Below are positions 52,469 to 64,000 of a DNA stretch of 64,000 nucleotides, in pieces. Position numbers and translations under genes: made by a program. This DNA is from Cephalotrichum gorgonifer (Eukaryota; Ascomycota; Sordariomycetes; Microascales; Microascaceae): the NCBI GenBank assembly GCA_900312665.1, contig ONZQ02000001.1:2457248-2521247 (forward strand), read 5' to 3'. The notes beneath the pieces are model-generated. The model saw nothing but the letters and a program-made list of their open reading frames with translations, was not told the origin of the DNA and did no database searches. Within the stretch, counting starts at the first letter, position 1. Every line of letters starts with the position of its first letter.

Positions 52469-55400
52469 GTTGATAGAGTGGGTTTTGATGTGATATTCCT
52501 AGCGTTCCGGACGGAGGAATGTTTGGTGACAGAGAACTGTTCAAGTCGAGCGAAGCAGGTCGGTTTCGCGGCGAAGTCAAGATCTAAAGATCTAGGTGTT
52601 TTCCAGGTGCTTGGGTGGATAAAGTTGGGAGAGACCCGTTCTCTTGCTGTGTTTGTTCCAAAAAGGAAGGTATCGTTGCTCCAGGCGGCGAAAGTTTGAT
52701 GTGGAAGAAAGATGCAAAAAGATCCAGGATCTAGCCTTGGGTCTTAAAAGGAAAGTGAAAGTGAGGTGTTGTAAACAACAGGCCAAACTTTAGGAGAAAA
52801 GGACTGACTGGAGAAGGGACTTGAAGTTCCGTGTTGGGGAGGGAGAGGCGGAAGGGAGTGGGTGAGGAGGGATCTCCAGTGTCTCTTATACCAATTTAGT
52901 CGGAGGGTAAACGGACGACAACGAACCAGGTCGATTCAGGTCGGCTGGACCTAGACGCACTGCAGCGGATCCAGAAGTGGAGCCCCTCTTTACAAGGAAT
53001 AGTGCAGATTGCCGGTCTAGTCCGAACAAAAAGTAACAAAAAGGAGAGACAGGGACAATGGACTGGAGCCGCAGGGACAAGTGGCGAGGGAACAAGGATT
53101 GGATGAAAGCATCCGGGGCTAGCACAATGGAGGAGTGGAGAAGAAGGTGACCGAAAGAAGGGCACCAAAAAGGCCCGCCCTCAGGGATACTTGGACTTGC
53201 ACAGAGCAAGGGTTCCGTTCCCGCCTTGGCTTTGGCTTTCGGAGTTACTCGCCGGTGCCTGAATGTACTTGTACGAGTACTTGTACTAGTAGTATCCGTG
53301 TAAACGAGGAGTACTATGTATGGTTCATTGCTTCTGGGGGTGGGTGATGGTTTGACAATGACATCCACTCCACTAAAACAATAGACAAAAAGACAAAAGA
53401 CAGCGGCGCCAGTGGCGTCTTTGGAGCGCCTGCTGGTACGAGTACAAATGATGAAAAGCGGTAAATGGCAAGTGTCACAGGTCCAAGCGGAAGCGAAAAA
53501 AAGACTCATTCAGCCAGTTGCGCTGCGCCATCACCCTTTGTGTGTCGAGTTTCGAGGCAGGAGAAAGGGATCGACCGACCATCCCAGTGATCCGACCCTG
53601 GGTGGGTTCAGGGGTGAAGGTGATGCGGAGACGCTTTGATAGGCCACTGGGCAATGGGGCACTCTCGGCCAACGTTTCGAGCTGGCTGATGGAGGGACGA
53701 ACGACAGCCAGCAGTTGGGAAGAGGGGCGTGCGAAGCGGGGTGTGAAAGAGGGGGTGAGGCCAGAGAGCGCGACCAACCCACTGCTTCTCTCCATGCCCA
53801 TGCATGCCGATGGTGGGTGTCGTCTCGTCCATTCTGATAAAGAGATATTATTTGCAGCTAGTCGACTAGTGAAAGCACTTGCATTGTCCTCGTACAAACG
53901 GTCCCTGAAGAGGCCGCGCGCTCTTGACTGGGTGCGCATGGAAAATGGTGAAAGTGGAGGGGGGAGGTGGGTCGGGAACAAGGAAGGTAGAAGAGAGGTG
54001 TGGCAGGACTCGCTGGGCCAAACCCGTAATGATAATTTCTAGGGACGGGGATCATGGGATCTGTGTTAATGCTTGATGCCTGGGATGAGAGGATCGACCA
54101 GGCCCGGGCGCAGCACAGGCTCGCCTTGACAGCTTTTTTTTTACCCAAGGAGGGAAGGAGGACCTGTCTGCTGGTATGGCATTTCGGATGCAGGTACTCG
54201 TATGTTGAGCGATGGAAAAATGGCTGGCGGCTGGCGGGCACGGCGTAACTCAGACGCCGCGTACTCACACGCCTCTGTCCACAGCGATTAAATTTCATTC
54301 AAGCAAGGATTTTCGAGAATCGAAAGACCGAATCCCGGAGCTGCACATGGGGCCACTCGGATGCCATCATTGACATTCTGTTTGCCGGGAAATGGACAAA
54401 CGAACTGACTACCTGTATACATCCTACCATCGTGTTCTCGGTTTACTCCTCGAGAACGTGGCGGTGGCGCCGATGCCGACGCTGGGCTTAGTCAGAGCTT
54501 CATGCACCTCTGGCGGCCTCTTTCTTCCTGCCCTACTAAGAGAAATAATTCGCCACCGCCACGGCTGGCCGGCACGTTACTTCACAGCCTTAACAAAAAA
54601 AAATACGAGGTTGGGGAGGGAGGGGCCTGGTATGTCGGTTACGAGACAAGAAAAAAAGCACGAGTCTGTCAATCTGTGCCTCTCGGGACGATGCCTGCCC
54701 GCTTCTCGCTTCCTCCCAGTTTTGGATGCTGCGGGTGGGGAACCGAGATTCGGGGTACTCGGTCAAGTATCGAATCACTCCACCTCAACGAGGACTCGTA
54801 CCTTCCTTCACCTGACTCCGAGGAAGCAACAGCTCAACCTCGTCGTCCCACACCAAACCGGGTGATTTCAAGAATCTAGACGAACATTTGGCTCCTTCCT
54901 CCCTGAGCCGTTCTGCCGGTAGATCTTTCCATACTCGTACACATGTACAAGGATGAGACGGAACACAAAGGGGCTTTTCTTTTCTTTCCTTTTCTTCCTT
55001 TTTCCTCTGGACAAAAGCTTACTCGTGCAGCGTGTTCTCCTCCACCAATGACCACATTCTGCAGCCTGTTTGTCGACTTTGTGAATCAGACCCATCCTCT
55101 GGCGTTTACAAGTGCTCGCACCGGTAGATTGTTTCAACTTCTTACGCATCACTCCAATCACGGTGCGCCACCCAGCAAGACAGTTCGGTATGCGGTGATC
55201 GCATTGGCTGAGGGGATATAGCGCATGAGCCAATCGAAGGCGTTGGCTCCCTTCGCTCCAGAGGGACGGTTTGTGTGCCCCCCTCAACTAGTATTAGCGC
55301 ACCCAGCCATCCCATGATCCCTGCTCCCACATGCGCGAGGACGAGGAGATTTGTCAATCCAGCCCCCCTTGGGTTGGAATCGTCAGGGGTTCGGGTGCTA

Positions 55401-58400
55401 TTCCGTTCCTTTGGAAGAGGGTGTCGACACCGAGCGAGCTCTTAGTGTGCTGTGGCGTTCAGGGGCTTGTTTCCTTTCGGAGGATGGAGAGCGAATGGAC
55501 AGCATTGTATTGGGCAGGGTGCCTGTCCCCTGATGCGCCTAAATACGACTTACTTGCACTTGCAAGGATACAACGGATATGAATACAGAAGATCTCGCCC
55601 CCTACTTTACTTTAGTATACCGATGAGCGAGTAGGGTGATGAAAGTAATGGATCTCCATTTAGGTAGACGTCGATAATGTACTAAAGTACATGTACTCGT
55701 ACGAGGACACTCGGACTAGTTCAACGGAAGGAAAGCACATGGAAATGCAAGAATAGGGGGTCATCCTGTCAATCGGCACGGCCGATTACGAGCGGGGTAA
55801 GTGCATTGCGCCGGTCGCTCTTGCCAGGCGGCGGGCAATGTGGGCGCCCACACCGCCACAGTTGAAGTTGGACGAGGCCCGCACCCGCACCCGCCCCTCC
55901 ATTGTCCGCATGCAACAAGCACGTACTCCGTAATCGTACCCGTCTGGGTACTTGTCCGCCGGCGCCTGCCTAAACTGGATGACGCAGTGGAGGGAAAAAT
56001 TTGCCTTGTAGTGTGAAAAGGAATCAATGCAGTCAGCGCCAGGCGCTGTCCGTCATGCGCGCTAAAGCAGTGCGCTCCCAGCCCCCCCGGCGCCTTCAGA
56101 ATCTTGCCTCCGGAGAAGGCGATAAGAGGAATATTCCGTATGGATGATGGCGGTCTATTTTGGAGGCCTCGGCAAGCGGAGGTATTAGGTGGTGGAGATT
56201 CCACAAAAGGCCGCTCGCTCGGCCGCTCTCCGCTTTTGCGTCGTATTACGCCCCTCTCTTCTTGCCAGAAAGCCGAACATTCTTCAGGGATCATTGACTC
56301 GGGCCCTTGGCGCTTGGGTCCGTGGCACGACGAATCATCCAAACTCGGCCTGTCACCCCAGCTCAGTCAACCTACATTTTCGAGCGTTCGTTCCCCGTAC
56401 TTGTGCAGCCAACACCCCCCCTCCCAGTCGCATTCCTCCCTGGTCCGGGGCAATCGTTCTGTATAGCCGCCATGACGAGGTGACGACAGCATCAGGCGCT
56501 CAACTTGTGGAGAGACGAAGTAAAACACAGAACGGGTCTCATTCAACGCCACGCACGCATGCGTCCTCGCATCCGTGTGGTCGCCGGCGTGTTCGTGCCG
56601 AGACCGCTGCTGACATTGACGATGATGGCTGGGCCTGACCACGTCCCAAAAGGGCAGCAGCTCTGGGCTCCGTGGCGCAGGCCGGATGCCTGCTGTGGGT
56701 GGTGCGCAGCAGTCGGGCGGCCCCTCGCTACCCCTGCATTGGAAGCACCTAGATGCAGGTACCCCCCTTGTCCAAGTGGTTGCAGCCGCTAGGGATGGTG
56801 AAACACGATCTGTTTGAAATCAGGGCGATCTTTTTGCCCCGCTAACCCGAAAGAGAAGTTAAAGCCTGTCGAGCTGCGAGTGCCAACGACGAGAATGAGG
56901 AGTGCTTTGCTGGGGCAAACCGACCCCAGAAACCATTTCTGACAACAAATGTGTACACGTAATAAGACGTCCGTTATAATTCGTCAGGTTACTTGGAGAG
57001 GGAGGTGACGACGACGACTTCGTTTGTTTAAGCATCTCTGCTGAGGAGAACACACTCATTCCTTCCAGGTCGTCCAAGGAGAGTGGTATCGGGCGTGCGC
57101 TTCCCCGGCCCGGCCCAGGGTAACGTAACGTAACCGTTCCCTTCTCCCAAGAAGCAGCCTACTACTCGTCGGGTTGGTCAACGAGTGAAGAAGACTGATA
57201 TTAATGATCTTCCAGATTTACCCTCAGGTGTGTGCACTTCCCCCGCAAAGAGGGGAGCGTTCGTGTCGCATCGACGGATTCATCACTTTAGCCAGATCTT
57301 CCAATACCGCTTCTTCGCTGCCCAATGTTGAAACTAATAACAGCCTTTTTGGCCCAGTTCTGTGTTGGTGTGTTTCCTTACCGAACGCCACGTGGATCCG
57401 GGAGGCCAGCTGCTCGACTCCCTCCTGTCTGGGCAAACGAAATGGGCCTAACAGTGGGCGGTGTCGCCCCGGCTGCCCCTGCGACCTCTTTAGAGGCTTT
57501 CCTTGGCGTAGCTACTCAATTTTGTAAATCCCCGGCTCGTCGTCGGATCCCTGGCCGTGGTCCCTGGGACCTCTGGGTCGGGCCAACTCATTGCCCCAGA
57601 AGCCGACATTACCGACGCCTGTGATCCACCGTCGATTACTTGTACAAGATTGCGAGGACAACTGGTCTGCAAATTCGCCCCTGACACCTCCTGGGATCGT
57701 GATTGCCACTACTTTGAGGGGTTGGGTTGGGGTGGAGGGTCCGAATGAGATGGCCCAACTGCAGCCCTCAGACGGGTCTTCGGCGTGACGCCCCCGCGCG
57801 CGGCATTGGTCTTCATTTCTGCCAAATGAACTCGATGTTGTGCTCCTCGAGCATCATCTCCCGAGCTCCGCGGCCGAGATTGGACACCCAAGCTATTACG
57901 TATACCCGCACTTCAGCGGATGTTTCTGAAACATCGAGTCAGTTGGAACATTAATGATTTTTATTGATTTATTTGTGTTCCAAAATTAGACTATTCTAGA
58001 GCTGTTGGATGAATCGGGAGAATCGGCATTTAATATGTGCGTGCTTCGAGAACGGAACGTCTGTGGACTAACACAAAGTCTGTGGACTGCTTTCCCGTGG
58101 GAGCGGGAGAGCAACAACCCACTATTTGACGCAAATGGCATCTTGGCGGCCGGCAGACATGTTCGTCGCCGTCGTCGCCTCCGTCGATCGCCACCTCCGA
58201 GAGCGGGAGATCGGAATAAGCTCTTTCGGCTTAGCCGGTGGATCTAGGCAGTCAGTCTCGGCATTGCGGAGAAGATGAGATTTCTAGCGCTGGTGCGTGA
58301 AGTGGCCCACTTTCTCCAACCCTCGCTACTTCGATGGCGTGTCTCCTTTTTTTCTTTTTTTTTTCCCACGACTTGTTCGAAGCTAGTTCCTCTGTAGCCC

Positions 58401-59408
58401 GTTGTGGCCCTGCGCCATCTTTTGCTTGTACATGACCACTAACACAAGTACGAGTACGAATACGAGAACGTCGTAAAGAGCGTGGCGAGGGGGAGCACGG
58501 GTGCTCCGAGTGGAGGGAAACAAAAGAGGCACACTCCATGTTGGCGAGAGAAGGAGATGGTCCCCGACCGGGGACAACGTTACGTCGTAGGAGGCCCCTC
58601 CCTCCCTGGGCGTAGATGGAGATTACTATCTTATCCCTGCCTCCATGATAATACTACTATCTACTGGGGGGGAGGGGGGTCGAAGTCTGATCCCCCCCAA
58701 TCTACTCCGTAGTACTCGTACGACGTCCGTGTGGATAGGCCGGCTCGCCCGAGGGTCCTTACTTTTTACTCGTATCGTGTGAACCGGGATGGTGATTGCA
58801 CCGAGTGCTTGTTTGCCTGGGTCACTTACAACAGCCCGACTCACCATCCCAAAGCTGTCCGGAGAGAAAGGGGGAGCTGAGCCACCTTCCTGTTTGCGAC
58901 CTCATCTCCCAATCCTAGCATGATGTCACATCTGAGAGTGCCAGAGTGGCATTCAGCTCTGTGTTGCACTGCCTCGCTGGAGCGACGACGGATTGGGTAG
59001 AGACAGAGGTCTCTCCCATCACAGACCTGTATCCTGGGACACGACGCTCTTTATGGCGTCACGCGGCTCAGTGTTCCACCAAGACGGATGAGGCTCCTCC
59101 CCGCCTCTCCTGAGACAATGCAAGCGATGGGTTGAATATATTTCGTCGATCCAAATAGTTCGCTCTCTGTTTGTTGCCCGCTCGCCAACTGGATATATCG
59201 CCATCTCAAATATATCACGCTGAAACACCCATGACGTTGCTGCTCTTTCCATGCCAGCGGAGTCATATAGTCCTCGCATATCGAAATATATCAAAGTCAA
59301 CGCGCGCTTCCATGACGCTACCTCCCGGACCCGCCAATCCAGCAGAGAAAGGGGACGACTCAGGCAGCTGCGAGGATAGAAACCGCCTCCTCGTTCGAGA
59401 CTGGCTAC
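52469..59408. other. 6.9 kb gene-free tract
   Basis: No ORF here shows a recognisable domain; candidates up to 168 codons overlap on both strands without splice-compatible partners. The first 400 bp likely hold the LPMO leader and promoter; AAGATCTAAAGATCTAGG near 52578-52595 contains a duplicated AGATCT. GTAC palindromes cluster at 53265-53289, 54926-54950, 55686-55704, 57640 and 58445-58470. No tRNA, rRNA or transposon ORF recognised. Confidence 0.5.
53265..53289. repeat. Compact GTAC palindrome cluster
   Basis: GTACTTGTACGAGTAC runs into TTGTACTAG: four GTAC cores spaced 6, 6 and 6 bp apart within 25 bp. It is the tightest example of a motif family spread over the intergenic DNA. Confidence 0.75.
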
Positions 59409-59995
59409 TTAAACTGATGATCTCGACCAGAGTGCCAGCTTCTCCCTCTTGAAGTGTTCGAAATCCCACTCTTGATCCTCGAGTTCGGCCGGATGCTGAT
59501 ACACGTAAACAGGGGCCGCCTTCTCCTCCCCAGTGTCCGCGAGCCGGACATTGACCTCCTCCTTGACGTACTCAACGCCCTCGAAGTGGTCCAGCTTTTG
59601 CACATTCGCCTCGGTTAGTCCCGTCGCGTACACCCCGCGGACCGACTCGCCTTCCCTGGCGATGATGCCTGGGTAATCAGCCCCCTTCACGCGGAAACGG
59701 ACATAGCCGTCCACGATGGCGGGGTGGAAGGTGTGTAGGTCCTCATACACCTTCCCCGGGTTCATCCGTCCGTATACAACGGAGAAGAAGACCTCGGGGG
59801 CCATCTGAGGCGAGGCATGTCAGTATGCCAGAACAAGCTGGAGGAGCGACGCCGTTACTAGAGGCTCGGGTGTAGTTACCAAGGTTCCTGCGCCATTTGT
59901 GAGTTAGTATTTTGGACCAAGATTTTGCTAGCAAACTTCTTCCAAGCAAAGGCAAACTACGCACCATAGAAGAAAGCGGTATACGGGCCACTCAT
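59409..59995 (-). CDS. AIG2-type gamma-glutamylcyclotransferase-fold protein with 8-nt exon
   Basis: Exons 59965-59995 (31 nt), 59880-59887 (8 nt) and 59409-59804 join in phase to a 144-aa protein beginning MSGPYTAFFYGTL and continuing MAPEVFFSVVYG. The split motif FFYGTL is the conserved first strand and substrate loop (YGTL/YGSL) of the GGCT/AIG2 fold, so the microexon is needed for it. The acid expected for catalysis is in VQKLDHFEGVEYV. Others: YVRFRVKGADYPGIIAREG and GVYATGLTE. Members act on gamma-glutamyl amino acids or amines (family knowledge); the substrate here is unknown. It is a different family from the ChaC gene at 1.2-2.4 kb. Divergent from Tra1. Confidence 0.9.
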
Positions 59996-60919
59996 TGTGC
60001 CTGCCGCTGGAGGAGGTGTTCCGGAGGTGAGGGTTGCCAGAAGGCGCTCCTCCCCACTAGGCTTCAGTATATCGACCATATTGTTAGGTATTTGGGTATT
60101 AGTAAGACTTGAGGAAGGGTCGTGCCGGGATCAACACGTCTCACGTTGGGCCTGTTGTTGCGCGTTGAGAGGAGTGAGGAGGTGGATTCACGAGTCTTTA
60201 TTCGTACAGCATGTTCTCCGGAATGCAAATCAGCTTATTCCACTCATACTTATAATACCTACTTGTAAGCGCCCAGTCCGTATCTCGGAGCAAGGCCCGC
60301 CCGACGGGCGGGGTGATTTCGCGCTGTCTAGTATGATAATGCTAAGGCGTGTCTAGATGTGGGGTCGAAGGAAGATAACGACCAAGTATCTTATCGATAA
60401 GGATACGGGATGTGGTCGTCCATTTGATGACAAAGATTTTGTAGGACAAGCAGCTATTGGCTCGGAAAATGGTTATTCCGCCTCCTAGCGCAAAGTGATT
60501 TCGCGACAGCAACCCCCCGACCGCGACTTTCTCAAAATTTCCACGGGTTACCTGCGAATAAGGCTGCACGCATTGCTCTAAGCTCTGAACACCGAACGCC
60601 ATCGGCTTCGTTCCACCATCCCCACGACACACCCCGCCCCACGCCATCCCCATTCGTATTTCATCTAAAGACGACGGCGACATCGAGCCGGAGAATCGTT
60701 ATTCGGCGAATTGTTGACATGCTCAATTAATACGTCTGTCGCCGCCCTTTCCAGCTCTCTAACGACGATATCACGACCGAGCTACCCTCTCTCCCCACCG
60801 AACGCGTCGGATCAAGGTCAACGTGTCACCAGGGCTGGTCTTGGGCCACGCCTAGGCCGTATTGTTCTTAAAATCCATGGAACTGCGCTGCGCGCAGTGT
60901 CTATGCGCCCGGCGCCAAC
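59996..60919. promoter_or_regulatory. Divergent promoter region, AIG2-type / Tra1
   Basis: 0.92 kb between two starts. Carries the near-palindrome GTATC-TTATCGATAA-GGATAC at 60386-60406, closely resembling the palindrome in the Pwp1/Prp16 promoter. Other elements not called. Confidence 0.6.
60386..60406. promoter_or_regulatory. Near-palindrome with inverted GATA sites
   Basis: GTATC, then the perfect 10-bp palindrome TTATCGATAA, then GGATAC. One extra base separates it from full symmetry. Shares TATCTTATCG with the element at 27547-27566. Confidence 0.75.
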
Positions 60920-63900
60920 ATGGCCAATCTTGAAGATGCCGTGAAGCGGCTTAGCAGCTCAGACTTCGGTACCTTCTCTCCTCGCCTCGAGCTCGCGCTC
61001 CCCCCCAAGCTGACATAGATCCCTCGCTACAGAGACGCGATTACGAATAGAAGCCGCAACCGCGCTCAGGGATAGCCTCGACTACTACACCAATGGACAG
61101 AACTACCCTGCCTTCCTGCGGCGGGTTATGCCAGTCTTCATTGGCATATTGCGGGGACCTTGTATCTTCCAGAGTAACTCTCCAGAGCAGGTGCGTACGC
61201 TCCCTTGGCTAGCCATCCTGTATTGCGTCTCACATATCGTCTTAGAAACTGCGCAACTGCATCTTGGAGATATTACATCGACTTCCTACCCCTCCCGTCT
61301 CACTGGCGAATCCCTCCGTACCTCCCTCACCCCTCGAACCCTACGGCGAAGAGATTGTCGACCTTCTGATGAACTTGGTCCGAAACGATAATGAAGAGAA
61401 CGCCGCCATGTGTGTCAAGATTGCATCCGACATTCTCAGACACCTTCCCAAGCCTCTAGCCTCGAGGTTCCAGCCCTTCCTCAGCCTCATCAGCGATATC
61501 TTCGACCAGACAGAGAATGTCGTCCGCGAACAACTCGACAACACATCACTTCAGACGAGTACGGCCCATGGCGCGCCGTCTACCCCGGGAAGCCTACAGA
61601 CGAACTTCCAGTCCCCGCGACCAGGCTCTCCTGTTGCGTCGGTCAATGATCTCGGACCCGATCCCCAACAGCAGAACCGAATGCTCGTGAAGGGCATGCA
61701 GTCCTTCAAGGTCCTCGCCGAGTGCCCCATTATCGTTGTGTCGATATTCCATGTATCCAAGCAGCTCGTGGCGCACAGCGTGAAGCTCTTCGTTCCTCCC
61801 ATCACAAACGTCCTGATGCTGCAAGCGAGTGCCCAGAAGCAGGCTCACGAGGAAGCCAAAGCTAGGGGTGAGATCTTCACCGGCGTCAGCCCTCTGATCA
61901 AGAATCGCGCGGCCTTTGGGGACTTCATCACTGCGCAGGTCAAGACCATGAGTTTCCTGGCGTTTCTGCTCCGGCAATTCTCACAGGAGCTGGGGAGCTT
62001 CATGAAGGTCCTGCCCGACGTCGTCGTCAGGCTTCTCAAGGATTGTCCCCGCGAAAAGTCCGTGACGCGCAAGGAGCTGCTGGTTGCTATCCGCCACATC
62101 TTCAGCCACACGTCGCCCAAGATATTTCTCAACAAGATCGACGAGCTTCTCGACGAGAGAACGCTCACCGGCGACGGTGTCACGGTGTATGAGACGATGA
62201 GGCCGATGGCTTATGGGATGCTCGCGGACTTGATCCATCACGTTCGCGACTTGTTGAAGCCTGACCAGATTCGAAAGACTGTCGAAGTCTACACCAAGAA
62301 CTTGTTGGACGACTTCCCAGGCACAACCTTTCAGACCATGAGCGCGAGACTCCTCTTGAACCTACCGGAGTGTATCGCCAAGATGCCCAACAAGGTCGAT
62401 GCAAGGTATTACTTGATCGTCATCCTTAATGCGATTGGGGACAAGTTCGCCGCCATGAACCACCAGTACCCCAATGCTCTCAAGCTCTGGAAGAAGTACG
62501 AGAAGCAGGCGGCTGATGGCATCGTCGAGTCATACCTCCCTGACGAGAGGTTCCCTCCTGACTGGGATGAGGTTGACATCTTCTCCGCGGCGCCGATCAG
62601 GACTACCAACCCCCGTGATAGAGCCACGGACCCTATTGCGGATAATAAGTCTCTGTTCCGGTATTTGATGAGTGTGTTGAAGACTACCTTCTATCAGCTG
62701 CGCACTTGCAACATCGGTCCTGTGGTGGACCCTAAGAACGCACCCCCACACTGGCACGACGTCGCTTATGGGTTCTCGGCCGAGGAAGTCAGGGTCATAA
62801 CGAAACTCTTCCGCGAGGGGGCCAATGCCTTCAGGTACTACGAACCGGAGAAGCCCGTTAACGAGCCACAGCCAAACTCGCCTGCAGAGTACGTGGCGAA
62901 CGTAACCTGCAGCAAGGAAGAGAAGGATCTTCTAGAGACGTTTGCAACAGTTTTCCACTCTATCGATCCGGCGACCTTCCATGAGGTATTCCAGCAGGAG
63001 ATACCCCGACTCTACGACATGATCTTCGACCATGCCGCCCTCCTTCACATCCCCCAGTTCTTCCTTGCTAGCGAGGCGACTTCACCCAGTTTCTGCGGCA
63101 TGCTACTCCGCTTCTTGATGGAGAGGATCGACGAAGTGGGCTCAGCAGACGTCCGGAAGTCCTCAATACTCCTGAGGCTCTTTAAGCTCGCCTTCATGGC
63201 AGTGACTTTGTTTGCGAGCCAGAATGAGCAGGTGCTGCTACCTCATGTGGTCGACATCGTCACAAAGTCGATTGAGCTCTCCTCAAAAGCCGAGGAGCCT
63301 ATTAACTACTTCCTACTTCTCCGCTCATTGTTCCGAAGCATAGGAGGGGGGAAGTTTGAGCATCTTTACAAGCAAATACTCCCCCTGCTGGAGATGCTAC
63401 TTGACGTCCTAAACAACCTCCTCATGGTTGCCCGCAAACCATCCGAGCGGGACTTGTATGTTGAGCTGTGCCTCACAGTCCCTGCCAGGCTTAGCAATTT
63501 GCTGCCTCACCTAAGCTTCCTCATGCGACCGCTTGTTGTAGCACTCCGATCCGGGACTGACCTGGTTGGTCAGGGACTTCGCACCCTTGAGCTATGCGTG
63601 GACAACCTGACGGCCGATTATCTCGATCCCATCATGGCACCAGTCATCGATGAACTCATGACGGCCCTCTTCGATCACCTCAAACCTCACCCATATAGCC
63701 ACTTCCATGCTCACACAACCATGAGAATCCTAGGGAAACTGGGTGGGCGAAATAGAAAGTTTATGACAGATGCCCAGCAGCTCTCATACAAGGAGTTTGC
63801 GGACGACCCTGCCAGCTTCCAGCTTCGGCTGGTAGGATCCAAGAAGGATCGCCCGTTCCCCGCCGAACTTGGGATCGAGCTTGCGATCCGCAAGCTTACC

Positions 63901-64000
63901 GAAACACCAAAGAACAACAAAGCCAGCCAAGGCCGCCAGTCCGATTCTTACTACAAGAAGCAGGCGCTCCACTTCCTCAAAGCGCAACTCAAATTACGAA
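60920..64000 (+). CDS. TRA1: Tra1 (TRRAP), SAGA/NuA4 scaffold, N-terminal part
   Basis: Tra1 is the giant pseudokinase scaffold that binds activators in SAGA and NuA4 (family knowledge). Exons 60920-60968 (MANLEDAVKRLSSSDF), 61033-61190 (LRIEAATALRDSLDYY and on), and a long one from 61246 that is still open at 64000: 987 codons of a protein normally about 3,800 residues. The sequence is a HEAT-repeat array. Diagnostic stretches are IEAATALRDSLDYYTNGQ, VDLLMNLVRNDNEENAAMC, YVELCLTVPARLSNLLPHL, LVGQGLRTLELCVDNLTADY, HFHAHTTMRILGKLGGRNR. The Ser/Thr/Pro-rich loop THGAPSTPGS-like region (about residue 155-195) is a usual variable insert. No internal stop or frameshift seen. Kinase-like C-terminus is outside. 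Confidence 0.96.

Noticed and set aside
53475..53981. 168-codon minus frame in the 6.9 kb tract
   Set aside because: No recognisable domain, and a similar-length frame (53518-54042) is open on the + strand over the same DNA.
31070..60919. Secondary metabolite or sulfur gene cluster
   Set aside because: No backbone synthase, transporter or pathway regulator nearby; genes are mostly housekeeping with mixed orientation.

Overview
The window is nuclear DNA from a filamentous ascomycete (Pezizomycotina, most likely a Sordariomycete-type genome; this is inference from gene content). The evidence is short spliceosomal introns (about 40-180 nt) with GTANGT-like donors and CTAAC/CTGAC branch sites, GC-rich coding exons, and conserved fungal genes such as Tra1, Prp16, Pwp1, Lrg1, Erg26, an AA11 chitin LPMO and a eukaryotic copper nitrite reductase. 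No operons, CRISPR arrays or intact transposons were seen. Coding exons were translated by eye and joined by splice phase. Where phases agree I give exon coordinates; where they do not, I say so.

Layout, 0-20 kb: tail of an unidentified + gene (1-93); ChaC gamma-glutamylcyclotransferase (-); penta-EF-hand protein (+); degenerate metallo-beta-lactamase-fold protein (-); a lone tRNA-Glu(CTC) (-) inside a 5.6 kb stretch without protein genes; zinc-finger/RING-like protein (+); Tls1/C9orf78-like spliceosome factor (-); acylphosphatase with a 13-nt exon (+); membrane-anchored NodB-type deacetylase (-).

20-40 kb: conserved unknown protein (-); Pwp1 (-) and Prp16 (+) diverging from a 0.42 kb promoter that holds a perfect 20-bp GATA palindrome; PLP enzyme of the cystathionine synthase/lyase family (-); 252-aa conserved unknown protein (-); copper nitrite reductase NirK with a reading-frame break near its N-terminus (+); membrane protein with a degenerate alpha/beta-hydrolase domain (-).

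40-64 kb: LIM-RhoGAP Lrg1 (+); sterol C-4 dehydrogenase Erg26 (-); 435-aa conserved unknown protein (+); AA11 LPMO with an X278-like tail (-); a 6.9 kb gene-free tract; AIG2-type gamma-glutamylcyclotransferase with an 8-nt exon (-); and the first 987 codons of Tra1 (+), running off the window.

Most genes are housekeeping (splicing, ribosome biogenesis, transcription co-activation, sterol and sulfur/glutathione metabolism, Rho signalling). The physiologically distinctive ones are NirK (denitrification under low oxygen), the AA11 LPMO and the deacetylase (chitin or polysaccharide handling). Long intergenic tracts carry many short GTAC-centred palindromes (AGTACTTGTAC, TACGGAGTA types), which are the most striking unexplained non-coding pattern.
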